A program made the translations under genes and the position numbers. 38,496 nucleotides of DNA from Asterionellopsis glacialis (lineage: Eukaryota; Bacillariophyta; Plagiogrammaphyceae; Rhaphoneidales; Asterionellopsidaceae): NCBI GenBank assembly GCA_014885115.2, contig WKLE02002258.1, positions 1 through 38,496 of the forward strand, written 5' to 3'. Below the pieces are notes generated by a model. It saw only the letters and a list, made by a program, of their open reading frames with translations, did no database searches and had not been told where the DNA came from. Positions 8,900 to 19,800 of the stretch are shown here, in pieces; the first letter of the stretch is position 1; each line of letters begins with the position of its first letter.

Positions 8900-11714
8900 A
8901 AAAAATAAATGAGGTATCAGGTAAGAGTTTTTTCCATTACTGAACTCAGTTTGCATTGGTTTTGTGCCAGGTATGCTTGATTTCTTTTTGGTTTGAGTTG
9001 CATCATGTGTCAGTCCCAAAATACTTTGTACATTTTGTTACAGTCCCATTAGTTGGGCACATATAGGAGTTAGGAGTATCATGCATGGGCTTCAGCATTA
9101 TTTTTAGCAGGACATAGGAACAAACCATTACAGATATTTTGGAACTGTCACAGGAGACTCAACTGGAATTGCAGATCCATGTACATTCTTGGTAGTTTTT
9201 ATACCAATCCAACTTTTAAAAAAACTTGCAAGTTAGGGATTTGCCATTCACTCATACTTACCTGATACAAACCTAATTTAGACTTGAAAAGGAATTATAT
9301 TGTACAGAGGAGACCTTGAGCTCTACTAACAATGGCATTGACTTGGATGGTAGGGTCTGGTGGGCCTTACATGTACTTGTAATATATAAATTGTATAATT
9401 TGCATAAACTGAATAATATATAAGTTAACTAGCAAGCTTTGTATGTCTTGCTTGATAGCTGCAATAATTTGGACAAACTGTTATAATAATGACAATCAAG
9501 AATCAGTATTTTTGTACTGTACCCAGATAACAAAATGGAAAGTTGTGCTACTCATAGAAGGCTCTTCCCCCTGACTTCCTTTTTATACTAACTACAGCCT
9601 CATGGTCCTCCATTTGCTTCTTTCAATCTCAGCTGGTCCTGCAAAACAAGTGACTTTTGAGTACTGTAGCAGCAAAGGGTTGCTTTAGCATCATAGTTGT
9701 GGTTGTTCATCTTTGCTTGTTATTGGTTAGTTGTACTACTTGTCTTTGTTATTGGTTTTTAGGAGACTGTACTATGATTTCACCTATCAGATCTTCTTTT
9801 GCTGTTTTAAGTGATTGAGATTGTGGTACCAAAGTGTAATTTCTCTCAATTATGATCACAAACCCACCCAATTCCAGGTTGCTTGATTTGTTCTTGTAGG
9901 TAATATGATAGTACAGCAGTAGTAAGTAAATACTAGACAGATAGGATTGGAATAAAAAACTCCTTTACTACAAACTATTGTTGATTGTCTTGTTCTGGTA
10001 CAATTGGACTGGATCATAATTTTTCTTTCTTGTATTTTTTGTTCATGCTTTCCCTCTGATTTAGATTCTCTCTATTTCTCCACTCCTAAGCACTAGACAA
10101 ACTCTGTCAGTAGTTGTAGCTTTCACAACCTGTGTTTATTTCTCTCTGTGACAATATCAATGTGTCTCTGTTTCCCTTGGTATACTCTGGAGAGGGGAGG
10201 AGCTGTGATACACAATGCAGTTCTTGTTCTCCATGCTGAAGAATCTGTGCTGGTTGTTATTGCTCCCCTGTGGCACTCCTTTTTACTACAGCACTCTTCC
10301 ACCACTATAAAATATCAATGGTGTCACTTCTGATTTAAAGTAACAACCACGCAATTAAAAGGGCTATCCTTTCAAGAGTTGTTGAGACTCCTCTTGAGGC
10401 CCAAAACAAATTTGGTTACAAGAGCCAATTGTTGTAGCATAACATTTTGAATGAGTGGTAACGACAGTATAACTATTGCAAGATTAGTCATAGATATATG
10501 TCATTTTGTAAGAGTATTTTGTTTGTAACAAAACCAAAGATGGTGATGTAATAAATCATCTGATAATGTTTCTTTTGCCATTTTTGCCAGTGGCAAAAGA
10601 ACTTGCAGTTTCATTTCATATTCAATTAACAACAACAACATAGCAACAGTAAATTCATTCTATTAAATGAAATAATTTGTAACCACATGTAACAGTGAAG
10701 ACAACTGAACAAAACAAATTTTTTTTTGATGCAACACAAACATGCACAGATATACACAATGACAAAGAGAGTACAGATGTATGTGGGTGCCTATAGATTA
10801 TCACCATGTATTTTTGTTAAGGTAGTCTCACACCATTTGGCCTGCTACCTAAGTAGTTTATATTCACTTTTTATGCAATTTTGGCTGGTACCTGCTGGAC
10901 TCTCTCAGGATCCACTTTTTTTGTTCATTTGGTACTGTCGTACACACACAAAATTCTTCAAATATTTTTTACTAGACTCAAGATGATGTCAAATTGGACA
11001 TTTCCCAGTATGGTTTTGAATCAAAAGTAAGTAGCAGGCCCTTTAGATACATAGATAAACCAATAGTTTCTAGTGTAAAATTGTATACTAGGAGGGCAGT
11101 CAAGGACTAAATACAAGTAGCAAGCAAAATTGATCCAAATTAGCCGATTTCAGTGAGAAATATAAAATAGTTAGCAAAAAAAGGGCTCGCCTACAATTTT
11201 TGTTCAGAACCTATCTAGTACTAATTACGTTTACTGAAAGGTTTAAGGATACTTTCTTCCGAACGGATGAGTTGACATAGGTTCCTCCTGGGGGTGGGAG
11301 AATTTAAAAAAAAAATTCTAGATAAAAAGCACTACAAAGGATGAGGGAAAATCGGGTTGTTCTAAAGAGTGGTTTGAAAGGCGTGAGACCACCTTAAAAA
11401 TTTTCTGAGACCTTGAGAGGGGGCGCTTCATTTGCCTTCGCTCCCATTCGTTGAAGCTTGGTTACCCAAGGCACGAATGAAATCGATTCCATCGACTCGT
11501 GTCTTCGTGTTCAAACCCGATAGATAGTCGGCATAGCTCAAGTACATTTTTACGTCCAATTCTACTTACGAATATGCCTGTACTTCAGCATCTCTAGAGA
11601 GATAGTCAGTAGAGCTCTCGATCGACAGATTTTCTGCATCCGCAACTTTCACAGAATTTCCACTTCTTGCAGTCGAGAACATTCTTACTGCAACAAAATC
11701 GAAGAAACCTAACA
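8900..11714. other. AT-rich, gene-poor tract
   Basis: About 2.8 kb without a supported gene. The sequence is AT-rich with many ACTGTA/GTACTG words and resembles the larger tract at 27-33 kb. It includes an 11-bp hairpin at 10570-10601. The ORFs at 8777-9019, 10123-10333 and 10726-10986 have no recognisable features. GC content rises again after about 11.2 kb, in the upstream region and leader of the autophagy-receptor-like gene. That part includes a poly-A stretch near 11307-11316 and pyrimidine-rich leader sequence. Confidence 0.6.
10570..10601. repeat. 11-bp perfect inverted repeat
   Basis: TTCTTTTGCCA (10570-10580) and TGGCAAAAGAA (10591-10601) flank a 10-base loop. Inside the AT-rich tract it may be a cruciform, a small transcript hairpin or the end of an old mobile element. 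Nothing flanking it allows a choice. Confidence 0.5.
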
Positions 11715-14349
11715 ATGGAACAATCTTTGCAATCCAACGACGATATCCTCTCGAAGAATACTGATTTTGTGATTAAGCTTCGCCTTGTTGGTGTAGGTGG
11801 TACGTAATGAATGTATTCGTATCATCGTCATGTTGTTTGCTTTTCATTTGTCTTTGCATTTGTTCTTCCCGTACGACTCGGGACAACAAGGGGTTTCACG
11901 GGTTCGGTGTCAAGCCAAGCCGGCCGCACGCAAATGTCGTGCATGTGGTCTATAAGTAGAATCTTCGTAAAAATGTACCACAGCTTGAACCATTTTGACG
12001 GACGTATCTGATGCCTGATGCCTCATTTTTTTGTGGAAACTGATGAATTCGCTCGGCCTGTTCTTTTTTCCTTTGATTGCTCTGCTTTTGTTCTTTTCTT
12101 CTTCTTCTAGGCACCCCGCAGATCCGTCGTGTTCGTCTTCCTCTTATCGCTGTAGATGGAAAGCTGTCACACGAGGAGTTGGTCTCTCTTGCTATCCGTT
12201 ACACGTTTCCGGATGCTCCCAACAAATCGGATAATTACGATGTCACTATCACATACTACGACGAGGACAACGATTGTGTCACAATTGCTTCTACCGAGGA
12301 GCTTTACGATGCTATTAGCCAATTCTCGGTTTCGCAGCCACCTGTCTTGAGGCTTACTACAGACGTGAAGCTTAAGAAAATTACAATTAAGAAAGCTCCG
12401 AATCCTCCGCAGGTTCCGTCGCCTGCTAGACGATCTAATAGCGGTCTCTCAAAACCACAGGTACAACTCCAACAAATGTTGGAATCAGTTGTGACAGCCT
12501 TGGCTTCAGCTGCGGTCAATATTCAAGGACATATCAAGTCAGAGGCTGCCAATCCAAATATGACAGTGTCATCTCCGAGTATGCAGACCCCTGCTACATT
12601 GTCATCGGGCGAGAGAGAATCATCATCAACTTCGTTGACCTCCATGCCTGCAATTCCAAAGGAAAACGCGTTCAAGTCTTCCGAGGAAGAGCGCCTTGCA
12701 AAAGAAACTGTTCAGAACATCGCAATGGAAGAAAAACCAGCTGTTGAAGATCGTCCTTTTATCCATGGACGTCATACCTGTGATGGATGCCTTTGCACGC
12801 CCATTATTGGCACGAGACATCATGCTATGAATCTCCCTGATTATGATTTATGTGGAAAATGTTTTGGTAACTACAAAGGATCCGAGATAAAATTTGAACC
12901 CGCTGTTTTAGGTAAGTCGTCTTTATTTGTTCAATCAAGTTGTTCATAGTGAAACTGTACCCTTGGCTAATCCGTTTGCTGTGCTCGTGCTGATATGAAA
13001 CAGACCGAGACCGTCCATTCCAGGAACGCTGGCACCGTCGCCGTGCTCGTTGGGTTGCAGGACGTGGACAGTGCCGCACGCGTCGTTGTCATAATCACAG
13101 GAGGTTTGAGGCAGGTCCTAACCCCTCTGACATGGATGCTGCACTCAAAGAGGCCATTCGCCGCAGTCTCCGCGACACCAAGGCGCGCCTCCCATCGCCA
13201 CCAACAGGAACAATCGAAGCCCCTTCTGAAACAAGCGAGCACAAGGCTCCCTCTGTGGACACTGAATCCACTAAGGTCCAAGAGGATATGCCAACTGAAG
13301 ATATTGCCGAATCACCATCTGTTGAACTCGACCACAAAACTCCCTCTGTCGAGGAAGACATCGAAGATACCGAAAAGGCAACGTCCTTGGATGATTCTTT
13401 TTTTAAGATGGACTTTGAGAAAATTCACATGGATGTGCTTCAGAAGGAACAGTCTTCTTTCGTTGAGCATGAATCTTCGTTTTCGAAGGATGCTGTAGGT
13501 AGTGGTGATGTAGCTGAAGCCATCGGACAAACTCTCGACGAGTGTGCCAAAGCCATTGATGATATGGTGTCTGAACTCGCTAGGGAACCTAGTACACCCC
13601 GCAACACGGACAGTGACAGCTATATGACGGAGGATGAAATCAAGACCGAGAGCGGTGTAAGTGGGTGCGATATCCACGAAGGTGCCGAGGAAGAGGTGTC
13701 TGTTATGACAAACTCTATTCCGTCCTTGGTCAATTCTGCACCACAAACCGTTGTGGACGAGAAAAAGGAGCTGTCTGAAAACCATACAAAACAATCAGAA
13801 CCTGAAGATGAACAGATTGGGACTGCGATTGTCAAATCGAGCAACAAGGGTGTGGCAGAAAACCAAGAGGAAGAAGTTGTTGATTCACGTGCCACTGAAT
13901 TAACCCAATCGGAGGATGAGTGGGAAGTGGTAGACAATGAAGATCAGGTTGAAGGGGATGAGATGCTTGCTCGTGCCTTCCAGCTTTTAGGATCTGCACT
14001 TTATGAAAGTGATATGAGCCGCTCTGGCAATGTTGAAGAAACCACAGATACGGTGGGTAGTGGCAGTCTAGTCTCGGCCTCAGCCAAAAGCGTGGGAACT
14101 GAGATTTCGGCTGCTTCTTCTGTTCCTTCGTCCGTTCCTTCAATCCCTTGCTCTAGTGCCCATGTTCCTGTTGCTGTCATTGCTCGCTGGTCAACTCAAT
14201 TGGAACAACTCCGTGAACTTGGATTTGAAAATGAATACCAATGTGTTGATGTTTTGGAAAGGCTCCATGCTGCCAATATTGGTGTTGATTTGATGGAAGA
14301 GGTCACCGTTACTCAAGTAGTTGAGGAGTTGGTGAAAAAACAGGCCTAA
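11715..14349 (+). CDS. p62/SQSTM1-like selective autophagy receptor (PB1-ZZ-UIM-LIR-UBA)
   Basis: Three exons, 11715-11799, 12111-12911 and 13004-14349, give 743 residues. Donors are GTACGT and GTAAGT, acceptors TTCTAG and AACAG, both introns in phase 1. A PB1 domain (about 18-105) keeps the basic face (IKLRL, RRVRLP) and the acidic OPCA motif (YYDEDNDCVTI, 77-87). A ZZ zinc finger starts at C252 (CDGCLCTPIIGTRHHAMNLP, then DLCGKC). An Arg-rich stretch follows, then a UIM-like helix, DAALKEAIRRSLRD (340-353), a long acidic region, a LIR candidate EDEWEVV (W602, V605), and a UBA domain at 691-743 (LRELGFENEYQCVDVLERL). p62 and NBR1 carry ubiquitinated cargo to ATG8 on autophagosomes; this architecture predicts the same. 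NBR1's FW domain is absent. An alternative donor at 11791 would drop three residues. Confidence 0.85.
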
Positions 14350-15290
14350 AAGGCGTTCTGCAAATATGCCAGCCTGTCTGGAGTGGAAAGAAGACGAAAC
14401 CGTAGGAAATGTACCCGCAAGGGGCTGTTGTGAATGCATACTTTTACTAAAATGTTTCATGTAGTAACTTAGTGACCAAAAAAAGGTAGTAACTTAGTAA
14501 CAAAAAAGATTTATACTTCTTTTACTATATTTCATATCATCCCAAAGATCATTGATATTTTCTGCCGAATTAGTTTTTTGTAAGATCCTATATGAATCTG
14601 ATTTGCAGTCTGACAAAGATGAATCCTTCCAATTTGTTCTTTGATATTGCAAATCATCCAAGAAATAGACGTGTACGAGTACCTTACAAGAAATACGGTA
14701 CCAGGTACAGATCTACACTCTAGTAGACCACGACGTTGCTCTAACGTACGTACGAAAGAACACTGAGGGAAGGACAGATTGCATGGATAGACCAGTAGTA
14801 GTGGTATTAGTTTTGATTCTACAGGTAATATACTCCTTACTCTAGACTACGTTGGGAGGATCAACTTGTAACGAATGAGTGATAAGTGATCAAGCAGGTC
14901 ATGGTCTCCACAATTTGAAATTTCTCCCGTACCAGCAGGTAGAGTTTTGTGTTTTGTCTATGTACCTAGTACAGGTAGGACCTCTAGAAACACCTACCTT
15001 ACTAAAAAATGTGCAATACCAAGTCGAATCTTCACAATGAGGATTTGTCAGCGTTCCAGCACTTTTAGTGCTACGGTAGGACTACTCGTTCTGATTTGTC
15101 GGGACAAACCTCTCTATGTTTGCGTGAAATGTCCAGAAATAATGTGCTTTGAAAATGGGCTGTAGAGATAAGAGATAAGGAGCTTATAACCTGTGGAGAC
15201 CCCTTGATCACACGCCGTTAGTTGATCCTATCTTACAGGTAGAGTAAGACAACATGCATCCATGAAAGAGAAACGATCTGAACGATAGCT
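14350..15290. other. Intergenic spacer
   Basis: About 0.9 kb between two plus-strand genes. It begins with the AT-rich 3' region of the autophagy-receptor-like gene. It then has GTAC-rich words around 14680-14760 (ACGGTACCAGGTAC, ACGTACGTACG) and TACCTAGTACAGGTAGGACCTCTAG at 14960-14985. The ORF at 14947-15165 shows no protein features. The promoter of the dioxygenase gene should lie in the last few hundred bases; no TATA-type element stands out. Confidence 0.5.
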
Positions 15291-15357
15291 CTTTTTGCTG
15301 CTCAGCAGCAAAAAGAAGTACCCCTTTCCATCTTTACTTCGCTTGCTGCAAAGCAAG
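15291..15357 (+). promoter_or_regulatory. Two hairpins in the leader of the dioxygenase gene
   Basis: CTTTTTGCTGC (15291-15301) and GCAGCAAAAAG (15305-15315) form a perfect 11-bp stem with a 3-base loop. Then CTTGCT (15342-15347), GCAA, AGCAAG (15352-15357) forms a 6-bp stem capped by a GNRA-type loop. The ATG follows 19 bases later. If transcribed, both would lie in the 5' untranslated region and could affect scanning or mRNA stability. The pairing is seen; a regulatory role is inferred only. Confidence 0.4.
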
Positions 15358-15375
15358 AGCAACAACCACTTAACC

Positions 15376-16683
15376 ATGGCGTCTATTCAATCGGTCCTCG
15401 TAATGTGGCATCTTGCAACATTATCAATCTGCTGCTTTTGCAGCTGCACATCGTGTGTCTTAGTATCGGCCTTTGTATCTCCCTCGGTCGTCTCTTCTCA
15501 TCCCTGCTCCCACAGAACAAAATTCGTATCACCACCACCGAAAACATCCCTCGAAGCCAAAAAGGGCGGCGCAAATAAAAAGAAGAAAAAGGCCACAGCC
15601 GGAGGTGCAGCCGGTGGTGGCTTTGGTGCCAAAAAGGTAACAAAGGAAGATGATGCCTATCAAAAGGCTATCAAGGCCAAAATCAAGGAAATCAAGTCTT
15701 CCCCATCTTCTTCCCGTCCGTGGCTCGAACTTGGCTCTGTATTAACGAAACTGGGAGATTACGCGGAAGCCGAAGAGGTATTTCGTCTTGGCAACATGGC
15801 CAGTCCTGGCGATGAAATGTTGAGTGGAGCTTACACTGCCTTTGCTGGTCATTCTTCCCAATACTTTGGTGGGTCACTCCCAGCAGATAAAAACGTCGAT
15901 CCCAATTCCTTGTCATGTCCTTTTGATACCTACGACGTGGACCAAAAGGCGGAGGATTTTCGTACCGTCACTTGGACCGCACGGGGTGACAAGCCTAGGG
16001 TTCAAGTTAGCAAGGGACCCTTACTTCCCCGTGATGAATGCGCCAAAGCCATTCAAATTGCCGAGGATCATGCCGCCTCCCATGGCGGTTGGACTTCCTC
16101 CCGTCATGCTCAGGCCGCCACTACCGATATGCCGGTCAAGGACATACCTGCCTTATTGGATTGGTTCAATGACAAGTTGGGTACTACGCTCTTTCCCATG
16201 TTGGCGGAGCGATATCCCGAAAAGATTGAGAGCGCCGACGATTTGAGGGCACATGATGCCTTCATTGTTAAGTACGATGGTGATAGTGACGGTGCGCAGA
16301 ATTCGTTGGCGATCCATGTCGATGAGTCGGCCTTTTCATTTACGATTGCGTTGAACGACCGATCTGACTATGAGGGCGGTGGTACATGCTTTGAATCGAT
16401 ACGACTAAGTAGTGAGGAGGCGAAGAAGGGCGAGTTTAAGGCCATTGCACTGAATGCCGACGCTGGTGGTGTGGTGGCATTCCCCGGTACAATTCGACAT
16501 GGTGGTAGTCCGGTCACCAAGGGTGTGCGCTACATAATACCTTTATTTTTGTATCTTCATGAGAACAAGAGTGGAAATGAGAAGAGTTACGTGTCCAAGG
16601 ATTTGGAAAGTGCAGCAGAAAAGGCCTTGTCGAGGCAGAGACTTGTCGGTCGTCGTGCTTCGGTTGTTCGTCCAACATTTTAA
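15376..16683 (+). CDS. Plastid-targeted prolyl-4-hydroxylase-like 2-oxoglutarate/Fe(II) dioxygenase
   Basis: 435 residues from the ATG at 15376 (context AACCATGG); the frame is open to 15295 without another ATG. Residues 1-30 form a hydrophobic Cys-rich signal peptide ending VLVSA|FVSPS, the diatom plastid-import motif. A Lys/Gly-rich linker follows, then one TPR-like helix pair (about 115-150: WLELGSVLTKLGDYAEAEEVFRLG). The catalytic domain (about 210-410) is the double-stranded beta-helix of the P4Hc family. Its iron ligands are H314 and D316 (AIHVDESAF) and H375 (TIRHGGSPV), with R385 (GVRYI) placed to bind 2-oxoglutarate and GGGTCFE before the core. It should hydroxylate a protein or peptide side chain in the plastid; the substrate is unknown. 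It is convergent with the SNF2 gene, with 189 bp between the stops. Confidence 0.85.
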   Translation: MASIQSVLVMWHLATLSICCFCSCTSCVLVSAFVSPSVVSSHPCSHRTKFVSPPPKTSLEAKKGGANKKKKKATAGGAAGGGFGAKKVTKEDDAYQKAIKAKIKEIKSSPSSSRPWLELGSVLTKLGDYAEAEEVFRLGNMASPGDEMLSGAYTAFAGHSSQYFGGSLPADKNVDPNSLSCPFDTYDVDQKAEDFRTVTWTARGDKPRVQVSKGPLLPRDECAKAIQIAEDHAASHGGWTSSRHAQAATTDMPVKDIPALLDWFNDKLGTTLFPMLAERYPEKIESADDLRAHDAFIVKYDGDSDGAQNSLAIHVDESAFSFTIALNDRSDYEGGGTCFESIRLSSEEAKKGEFKAIALNADAGGVVAFPGTIRHGGSPVTKGVRYIIPLFLYLHENKSGNEKSYVSKDLESAAEKALSRQRLVGRRASVVRPTF

Positions 16684-16872
16684 TATGCAGTACTCTTTAT
16701 CTTTTCCCTGGGAAAGATGGAGTTTTTAACAATGTAATTCTAGAGAGAGAATTGCGGCGTCCTTCTAGCACTGATTGCAAGGCTCCACATAATTCAGTAA
16801 AAAATATAATATGCGGACGGTCAGTCGGAATCTATTCTTTATAATTTTAAAATATATTGTATTAGAAGAAAC

Positions 16873-19800
16873 TTATTTGACATCCTTTTTCTTCCCATTC
16901 TTTTTGGTTCTTTTAGCTTTTGGGGGGTCTGTATCACCACTGCCACCCTCAACGTTGTCCTTCATCTTCTTCAATGACAACTTTATTCGAAGCGGTTTAC
17001 GTTTTGGTGGTGAAGGCTTTGCATCCATGCCATTTTTCTTCAAGAGGCGTTCCAATTCCCTTTGCAATGCATTGGCATCAACAACAACCCAAGACCCTTC
17101 ACCATTGAAATCCTTCGCATTCTTAAACAACACCTTCCAATCTTCACGGTATTCCGAGATATCACCATAAAGCTTTCCTCGACATTTTCTTAGAATATCA
17201 TTGATGGCGATAGGCTTTTCAATACGTTCATAATAATCAGGATATGTGTTGGCATCGGGTTTCTCGAGGAAAATTTCAGACAAACGACGTTTCGTGGACG
17301 GGTCCTTCAGTGCAATGACACCCTTGGTTATATTAACCAATTTGCGGAAGGTCCAATCAGTGAGGCCTCCATCACTATTATGAATAACACCTTCGTCGAG
17401 TTGACTGTTTCTACTCAAACTTGAAGCTCCACCACCGCCTGATAAAACCTTGGGAGATCGTGATCGTTTTCGTGATCGAGCACCATCTTCTTCTGCTTGA
17501 GCCTGTTTCTCCATCAAACGAAGAAATTGTTTTTCAGTTAAACCATCATCGTACAGAACAGCCTTTCGCTTCCTTGAACCATCAGGGTTCACATTGAGGT
17601 CTTCATTTGCCTCGTTATCCTTTCCGTTGGGGTATTTGATCCAATCTGGTACGTCATCGGGGCTTGTGTACAACTCAAGAATGGTTCCCTTCTTTCTACG
17701 TTCAGCATCAACTGCACAGTATAGTTGATAATCGGCTTCATTGCTACCAATAAGTTCGTTGAAGTCTTCAGTATCACTGTCACTTCCTCCGTCATTATCT
17801 TCTGTTGGGTGCCCGCTGCCATCTTCGTCTGACATACCTCCATCTCCACCACTCTTACTTGAGAGTGTGTCGGACTTTCCAGGCTGAGCGTTCGAATCAA
17901 AGTCGGTCAGAAGTACTTCCATCATCTTTCGACGTTCTAAACTGTTGTCATTTTCGACACTGCTCTTGTCAAACTTTCCGGCTTCAACAACGAGCTCACT
18001 CATATTGAGCTTTTCGTTCGCTCGTGCTAGAATCTTTTCTTCAACTGGAGAATATGTAATTAGTCGGAACACACTTACATCGTTACGTTGGCCGATACGG
18101 TGAGCTCTGTCCTGTGCTTGCAAATCCATCATGGGATTCCAATCTGAATCAAAAATAATAACTGTGTCGGCAGTTGCCAAGTTCAACCCAAGGCCACCAG
18201 CACGCGTGGATAATAAAAATACAAAGTACGGAGAGTCTGGAGCATTGAACTTGTACATGCGCTTTTCACGCTCTTCAGCCGGGGTGGATCCGTCCAGACG
18301 AAGGCAGGGATATCCACGATATGCAAAGTAATCTTCCAAGATAGTCATGACGGCTGTCATCTGTGTAAAGAGTAGCACGCGGTGTCCTGCTGCTTTCAAC
18401 TTTGGAAGCATACGGTCTAATAGTTCCATCTTTCCTGAGGAGCAAATTAGGTTCTCATTGATATGATAACCTTCAGGTGAAAACAGGTAGGGGTGATTAC
18501 AAACTTTCCGAAGCTGCATAACAACATTATTCAGACCACGACTTGGGCCACTGCTGCCAGTACCCAATACTGATTTGTCTTCTGTAGCCTTGGCACTAAT
18601 CTGTTTGTAAAGTTCCTTTTGCCACGATGAAAGCTCACAACGTAACACCTTCTCCACTTTTTCGGGAAGTTGGTCCAGCACCTCACTCTTCACACGGCGG
18701 AGCATGAATGGACGTAGCAACTCGTGGAGTCGATGGATGATAAGCATCCTTTCCTCGTTGGAAAGCATATTGTCTTCCGCGTCTTCGTCACTTTTGTTTC
18801 CAAAACTTGCGAAGGGGCGATTGAACCATTGGTCAAACGACTCAACCGAATTGAAAATTGAAGGCAGCAGGAAATTCAGTAATGCCCACAATTCAGGGAG
18901 ACTATTTTGCAGAGGTGTCCCCGTTAGTAAGATACGGTTGTTGGTAGTGTACACCGTTCCGAGTGTAACTGCAAATTTTGACTCTGCATTTTTCATACGA
19001 TGTCCTTCATCTACAATGGCATACTGCCATGTAATCTTTTTCAAGCTGCTCTTGTCCTTGATGATGTATTCATAGGTCGTCAATAGAACATTGAATTGAC
19101 CATTACGCACCTGATCCCTATACATTTCTTTTCGTTGTATGGGTGTTCCCTTATAGGTGATTACACGCGCTGACGGGCACCACTTGGCAAATTCATTTAC
19201 CCAGTTTGACAGTGTTGACAGTGGAACAATAACAAGGTATGGACCAAGGTTTTCCTTGAACTCCATCAAATATGCAATCAGTGAAATGGTTTGAATTGTT
19301 TTTCCCAATCCCATCTCATCTGCTAAAATACCGTTGAGCTTGTTATTGTACAACGACACCATCCACTGCAGTCCAGCAATTTGATATTCCTTGAGACTAC
19401 CGCCTACAAGAATACTTGGTTGACGGACTTCTTCCATCTTCAAATGGGCCGAGGCATAATACGATCCAGTAGAAGCATTCGATGCCTTGTCGAATGCCGC
19501 CGCATTCTCATCTTCAACAGACCGTTGTTGCAACAAGGATGATATTTGCGAAATACAATCATCTGTTTTGTCCAACAAAAACTTAAGACGTTCATTCTTG
19601 GTTTCTTCCAAAAGTTTACTGTACGCTTGCATGTCATTGGCACGAAGAGCTGCCAAACGTGCCTTTTCAGCCATTTCAGCATCACGTTCCTTCTTGCGGT
19701 CTTCCTTGTTAAGAGCATCTCGTACAGACTTGGCCAGACGTGCGATTTCTTGCTTTCGTAGTCGGTGGAATTTGAAGAATTCAGCCTGGTGGTTCGCGAT

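Noticed and set aside
13312..13937. Antisense ORFs over the autophagy-receptor exon
   Set aside because: They are shadows of the sense coding frame, which has clear domains.
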